Shown here: positions 59,020-64,000 of the stretch, one piece after another
How positions within the stretch are numbered: the first letter of the stretch is position 1
Layout: each line of letters opens with the position of its first letter
DNA from: Scleromitrula shiraiana
Taxonomy: Eukaryota; Ascomycota; Leotiomycetes; Helotiales; Sclerotiniaceae
Direction: 5' to 3'
Length of the DNA stretch: 64,000 bases
Assembly (NCBI GenBank): GCA_028455995.1
Contig: JABELC010000005.1
Coordinates: 1,178,001-1,242,000 of the forward strand
Program-made: the position numbers and the translations under genes
The notes under the pieces: generated by a model
What the model saw: only the letters and a program-made list of their open reading frames with translations
Told to the model about the DNA's origin: nothing
Database searches by the model: none

Positions 59020-60166
59020 TGTTAGGGGGGATGATTGTTTGGATGGGTGGGTGTGGGGGTGGGTTGGTATTGTGTGTAGGTTGGATATGCGAGTGGATAT
59101 AAGTATTGTATACTGTGTATATCCAAGTAACATCATTCAATAAGTAGTGCTAAGAATTCCCAATGCCATAGACACAATTTTCGAATACATTCACCTACCT
59201 ATGTAGTCTGCATAGTCTATATATTATTTTCTTTTCTCCCAAGATTCATGCAACTATACCTCGCTTGCCGCAACTTTGAACACCTTACTCATTCGATCTA
59301 TCTGTTTCGGGAAAATAAGAAGCTTGAATTCTCAGCGAGGATATTATTGAGGGCTAGTTTCACGCATAAAATTTGGATTGAAAACCATAATCTCGATAGG
59401 CGATTCTAGACATGGCAATGATTACTTGGAGTTCAGAATAAACGTATACTCAAGCGTGGGCTAGGATGAAGATGAAGTCATTATCATGTTTGTTTTGTTT
59501 TTGTGTTTGAAACTGCTAGTTGAATGGTTATTTAATGGTCATTGTTCAGTCAGTAAATTCCATGCTGAGTTTATTTATTGCATTGGAATTGTATATTTTT
59601 AACGTCTATTCAATTCCAAGTAGTTGATTCTTCATCAAGTATTTCGTGATATCTAGGGAATACATGGGTGAACATCTGATCCTAATGGGGATTAGGACTT
59701 GGATTCCTGTAAGATCGGAAGGAGGTTCGATGGAAGATTGCTGTCACTGTAACGATTTTGTTAGAGTGAGTGAATGGTCTATTTCTAGGACTCGTTTTGT
59801 CGATTCTATCTACGTAATAGATATTCATAGATGGTAATTAGATATATCATGACTGGGATCTTTCTGATATTAGACTTGTAAATTTAAGTGACTTTCACCA
59901 TCCACGTATCAATATCGATATCAAAAATTTAGAACTAATGGAAGAGTCGCATGGCAGCATGCATTCATTTACAGTAGTATCTTTGAAGGCAGTCGAATAG
60001 AAGACATTTCAGAGGACTCATCACTATATCGTTGTTTGCACTTTGCAAATTGGAAAGTTGTACAAATAATAATGCCTATAAATATCTTGTTGGTCCCCAG
60101 ATGGCTTGGTCGAAAAAAACATTTCTTTTCTCCAAAAGCCCGTCACATTTAAGTCACCATTTCACG
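59020..60166. other. Intergenic 1.15 kb
   Basis: AT-rich spacer. A 63-codon frame at 59646-59837 looks random. I see no gene, RNA or array here. Confidence 0.5.
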
Positions 60167-61052
60167 ATGTCAAACAAACGTACCAATGATGCCGGTCGAG
60201 CGGTAATCGATAAATCTCAAATATTTGCGTCAGGAACATTCAAAAAATGTCTGGGTATGCTGTGACTGTGCCATATCATCAAGATCTGCTACCTCTTCAA
60301 ACTGTGGTGCTAATTTGGCCGCCAGCTGGGCAGATACACAAGCGGTAGAACAGACGGTCAACGCTATGTTGCAAAGGAGTTTAAGACTGGTTCTGTATTC
60401 GAAAAGTACTATTTTGATGAGGAACTCAAGATCATCCGACATACATAACAGATCCTGGATGATTTCTAGGCTACAGGCATCATTGGGGAAATGGAGCTCG
60501 TTCTTAATACACCTTCGGTTTGGACTCATGAAGCCAAAGAATATAAACTCCTTCTAGAACCGATGATTCAGAACTTTGAGAAATTCAACAGTAATACAGG
60601 ATGGACTGCACGTGAGAATATATGGAATGATGCAATTCAAGCCTTGAGTCATTTCTCCTACCGCAATTCTAACCGACAGTTCTTACTGTGTGATCTTCAA
60701 GGAGGCTCCTACCGCGATGGATAGTAAGCTTTTCTTATGATATTCCAATGCAAAAGCCGTCACAGTACCCACTCTACCCGACATTTGGTATACTATCTAA
60801 CCAGCAAAATCTAGTATACTTTCAGACCCAGTCATCATGTCCCAAACTCGAGACTGCGGACCAGTAGACTTAGGACCTGATGGAGTCGACTCTTTCTTCC
60901 AGAGACATCGTTGCGGTCAATTTTGTAATAGACGATGGGTTAGGCCGAGAACCACTGAGAGGCCCGTCTTTCCAGTGCAGCAAGGAACCAACATGGTGAG
61001 GCACCTGCCAACCCGCCATAGCCGTCATCCTCTCTCGAGATTGCGCGAGTAA
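60167..61052 (+). pseudogene. Inactivated alpha-kinase (MHCK/EF2K type)
   Basis: Alpha-kinase sequence runs across three exon-like parts: VIDKSQIFASGTFK, KNVW (after a one-base frame change at the A6 run 60242-60247), YTSGRTDGQRYVAKEFKTGS, LNTPSVWTHE, FNSNTGW, QALSHFSYRNSNRQFLLCDL, then YILSDPVIMS, DLGPDGVDSFFQRHRC and the zinc Cys in HRCGQFC. Introns 60255-60325 and 60724-60814 keep GT-AG. Two in-frame stops lie in one short helix: TAA 60446-60448 and TAG 60467-60469. Alpha-kinase homologues have Gln at such places, consistent with CAA to TAA and CAG to TAG changes. No active kinase can be made without suppression. Confidence 0.85.
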
Positions 61053-61658
61053 GATTTTTGATAGCTGGAGGTGTTACATGACAAGAGAGCTAGGTTGCCA
61101 TATACTTTCATGTTCAATGATATATGAAGCTTCCAGTGTTTTTTGGGTGGTAATGGGGGATTGTTATCACGGTATCATGGCCATGATCATCTCCAAGTAA
61201 CACGAGAAGATTACTTTCATAGAAGTCGCCATACATTACGAGGAGCAAATTCAGGGGTTATAAAGCGTCGCGAAGGAGGTGTGATTGATATAATATATCA
61301 ATATAATACAACCCTTTGAGTTCTTTGCGAATAGTACAACAATACATTGATATGAATTAATCTTCTGAGTTGTTCCCGAATAGTAGAAGCTATCTACTGC
61401 TATTGATTGTGCCTTTACGTTGGATTGACATGATAGTGTGACAGGGGTATTTTTAGAATCTTCATGTAAGATGTCCAAGCTTTCTTACATATACTAGAGA
61501 CCCCTGAGCAAGCTCTCATAAGGCGCAACTCTGACATAAGCCCTCACCTACTATATCACCATACCCAGAGTACCGGCCGGTACGTTGAGCATCAAATAGA
61601 TGGATTCTTGAAATCAAATTCTACCTATATATTATTTTTAACACTTTTTCACTTAGAA
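61053..61658. other. Spacer upstream of the Zn2Cys6 gene
   Basis: A 606-bp spacer with no gene seen. The transcription-factor promoter and leader should lie here. Confidence 0.5.
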
Positions 61659-63585
61659 ATGCCAAGGGTTGCTCCGGGTCAGAGAAAGAGAGCTTATAAG
61701 CCCAAAACTCGAACGGGCTGCTTGACTTGTAAGTATGTACATCCATGTCCCTGACCGTTTGGGTCAACAGCTATTTACATCCCGCTGTTATCGTCCCTTT
61801 TGGACGCCATTTCATAACATGAACCGGATTTGGGAATTTGCGGGTCGAAGTTTCTAACAATTTCACAGAAGTAAGATATTCCGAACAGATTCCTGTTAAC
61901 ATCACAAAATGCTGATTTACACTCTCCACCTCTAGTCAGACGTGTGAAATGTGACGAGCAGCAACCACACTGTCAAAGATGTATCTCCACGGGTCGAAAA
62001 TGCGATGGCTACATGACGCCAGCAACAACGGCATCAGCAACAGAATCTTCAGAGTCGAGTGGTTCTGGTACTTCATCGCCCTCACTTGTGACTTTGATAC
62101 AATCACCGTCCTCACACTTAACGTCATTTCTGGACAGCGACCGGGAACGAAAGGCTTTTCATTTCTTTATCAATAATACGGCTCCAATGATGGGTGGATT
62201 TGCTGCAGATAATTGTTGGTCGGAAATTATTCCTAGGGCGGCTAGATTTGAACCCTCGATTCGTCATGCATTGATTGCGTTGGGGGCGCTGCATGAGAAT
62301 AGAGAGAAAATATCTCGTGGTTTTATTGGTGATATTGGAGAGGAATTTCCATTGCAGGAATATGGGAAAGCAATTAGGAGCTTAGTGGTGCCCCTTTCAA
62401 AAGGACAGAGACAGAATATCGATGTTTGTTTGATTAGTTGTGTTCTATTTTCTTCTTTCGAGGTAGGTTTATTCGGGAATTTTGTTCTACAAAATGGTAT
62501 GAAACTAACAGTAACATGATATAGATGATGCAGGGAAATTATGGCCCTGGAATTGCACACCAGAAGAGTGGAATTAAAATCTTGTGCGAGATATCATATA
62601 ATGAGAAAGCGCGAAAACATCAACATGGGGCTCTACAAACATCTAATACACCATATATACCTATGGAGATGTTGGAAGCGTTGTATATACGAGGAAATTT
62701 TGTATTAACGCAGGTAAGATTAGAAGTGCAAATTAGTAGTAGTCCGATGCTAACAGGATGTAGATGACGGACGATGGAGATAGCACAATGTTCCGAAAAT
62801 TCCAACAGAAACACTTTTCCCAAAGACCGCCCAAATGCTTCAATTCAGTATCGCAAGCGCGAAACTCGCTCCACTTCTTGTGGTCACGGTTCCAATCTGA
62901 ACTCATAGGTTTCGGTGCCCTTCGGAACGAAATGTCGCCCAACGAACTTCTCGATCTAATCGCAGAATGGCAATCTGGATGCATATCCCTAACCAACCAA
63001 TGGTTCTCCTCATTTCAAGCTTTCCTATTCAAGTATGGAGATACTCTAACCGAAAGTGAGAAACTGGGCGTGGCTATCTTGCAGATTCAAAGTCATACGG
63101 GTTATATGAATGCGAATATGACGTGTCAAACCAGAGATGACCAGATGGTATGGGATCCATTCTTACCGATATTTGAGAAGATAGTCGTGCTAGCAGGTGA
63201 AGTGGTCTCGTCCCCGCTATTCAGCCTGTCAACCTTTCAGTTTGATATGGGGATTATTGGCCCGCTGTATCATTGTGCAAGTTCATGTCGAGACCCGGTG
63301 GTGAGAAGACAGGCAATTGAAATAATGGAGATTGTCCCGACTTTACAAGAAGGAGTTTGGAACGCGGGCATGACAGCGAGAGCTGCTAGGAGAGTTGTGG
63401 AGATTGAGGAGGAGGGGTTGGGAGTCGTGAGGGTGGCAGCGGATGTACCGGATTGGGCGAGGATTAGTCAGGTGGCGCCTACCTTCGACAAGGAGAAGAG
63501 AGTAGCGACGTTAAGATATAGTAGAAGAGAGAGAGCTGGAGGACCCTTAATTAGAAAAGTGGTTACGGAGTCGTTTGAATGGTAA
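61659..63585 (+). CDS. Zn2Cys6 fungal transcription factor
   Basis: The model is 61659-61732, 61869-61870, 61936-62462, 62525-62713 and 62764-63585, 537 aa. The binuclear zinc cluster reads TGCLTCKIRRVKCDE, then PHCQRC and RKCDG, a proper six-Cys motif with C-x2-C-x6-C. It only forms if a 2-nt exon AA (61869-61870) is included. The basic start QRKRAYKPKTRTG is usual for the class. A middle region (SIRHALIALGALHE, and FE-MMQGNYGPGIAHQKSG after intron 3) matches the fungal-specific domain of Zn2Cys6 regulators. The last part has no named domain. It probably binds CGG-type sites; the target is unknown. No biosynthetic cluster surrounds it in this window. Confidence 0.85.
61869..61870 (+). other. 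2-nt microexon (AA) of the Zn2Cys6 gene
   Basis: Bounded by acceptor TTTCACAG (CTAAC branch-like site 10 nt before) and donor GTAAGA. Its two bases complete AAA (Lys) and start ATC (Ile) of the zinc cluster. Without it the six-residue Cys spacing and the frame both fail. Confidence 0.68.
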
Positions 63586-64000
63586 TCAGTTTGTTAATAT
63601 AGAACAAGCCTTATCTGCACCTTTTTTATCTAGAACGAGAACAGACCTTTCTCTCTTGTATTTGTATATCGAACATAAGTTCAATTCCAACTGTCTTGTA
63701 TCAGACCCTACTCTACAATGATTTTTTTTATATCCGATCCCACGCAGAAAATGCTGACCAGAATGCCAAAAACATATACACATTATGTTTCCCCGCCCCA
63801 AACGCCTGGCTATGTATTTTGATACAACGGAAGAGGGAAGAGTTTCCACCACACACTTAATTCTCGTCATCTGCTTTCCTTTCGATTCATTCGAGGTTCG
63901 TCCGGCAATCACTCCATCTATAGAGTTGTTAAACAGCCCCGCCGTCACTCAAATTTCACTTCACTTCACTCCATGTTCCGCAACCCCCAAATGCCTATCA
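63586..64000. other. Right-edge spacer
   Basis: The 3' region of the transcription factor. A 120-codon minus-strand frame (63586-63948) has no family features, and I do not call it. Confidence 0.5.

Noticed and set aside
63586..63948. 120-codon minus-strand frame at the right edge
   Set aside because: No recognisable motif, no splice support.
1..64000. CRISPR arrays, insertion sequences, bacterial operons, biosynthetic cluster
   Set aside because: No spaced direct repeats, transposase genes or clustered backbone enzymes are visible; the DNA is fungal nuclear.

Overview
The window looks like nuclear DNA from a filamentous ascomycete. The evidence is many short GT-AG introns (about 48-90 nt) with CTAAC/CTGAC-like branch sites, family content (fungal-only AXL2, Zn2Cys6, ccg-6-like and cupredoxin proteins), a dispersed single 5S rRNA gene, and stop-riddled gene copies carrying C-to-T-type changes. 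AT-rich spacers and long pentanucleotide arrays would fit a leotiomycete such as the Botrytis/Sclerotinia group, but that placement is inference. I see no operons, CRISPR arrays or intact transposons.

Layout. From 1.4 to 33 kb the window is gene-dense and conserved. It holds a ZCCHC10-like zinc-knuckle protein, cwf18, a mitochondrial PPR protein, a SHB17-like phosphatase, EFM6, AXL2, a short-chain dehydrogenase, an SMN homologue, a secreted cupredoxin, a nucleotidyltransferase-like protein, a small GPI protein, SKI8, mitochondrial bL32, septin CDC10, guanylate kinase, a four-helix membrane protein, a SERF protein and LST8. An unrecognised 649-aa protein (33-35 kb) and a ccg-6-like GPI protein (37-38 kb) sit at the edge of a microsatellite-rich stretch. 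From about 39 to 53 kb the DNA is AT-rich and almost gene-free. It contains a dead CTP synthase copy, a possible GNAT relic, a dead monocarboxylate-type MFS transporter and a structurally sound 5S rRNA gene. From 53.5 kb real genes return: a KHA1-type K+/H+ antiporter, a D-2-hydroxyacid dehydrogenase, a dead alpha-kinase and a Zn2Cys6 transcription factor.

Exon structures were rebuilt by hand. Every intact spliced model gives a total length divisible by three and restores the family motif at each junction, except the second SMN intron, where the junction is a best guess.

The most interesting signals are in the splicing. Two genes appear to need 2-nt microexons (7172-7173 and 61869-61870), each inside the most conserved motif of its protein. 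The zinc-knuckle gene seems to use an AT-AC intron that exactly restores a CX2CX4HX4C knuckle. SKI8 has a first coding exon that is only the start codon. Guanylate kinase has an in-frame 68-residue leader with no acidic residue, suggesting a mitochondrial isoform. Three pseudogenes carry nonsense changes partly of the kind expected from repeat-induced point mutation (RIP). No new multi-gene defence or biosynthetic system is evident.
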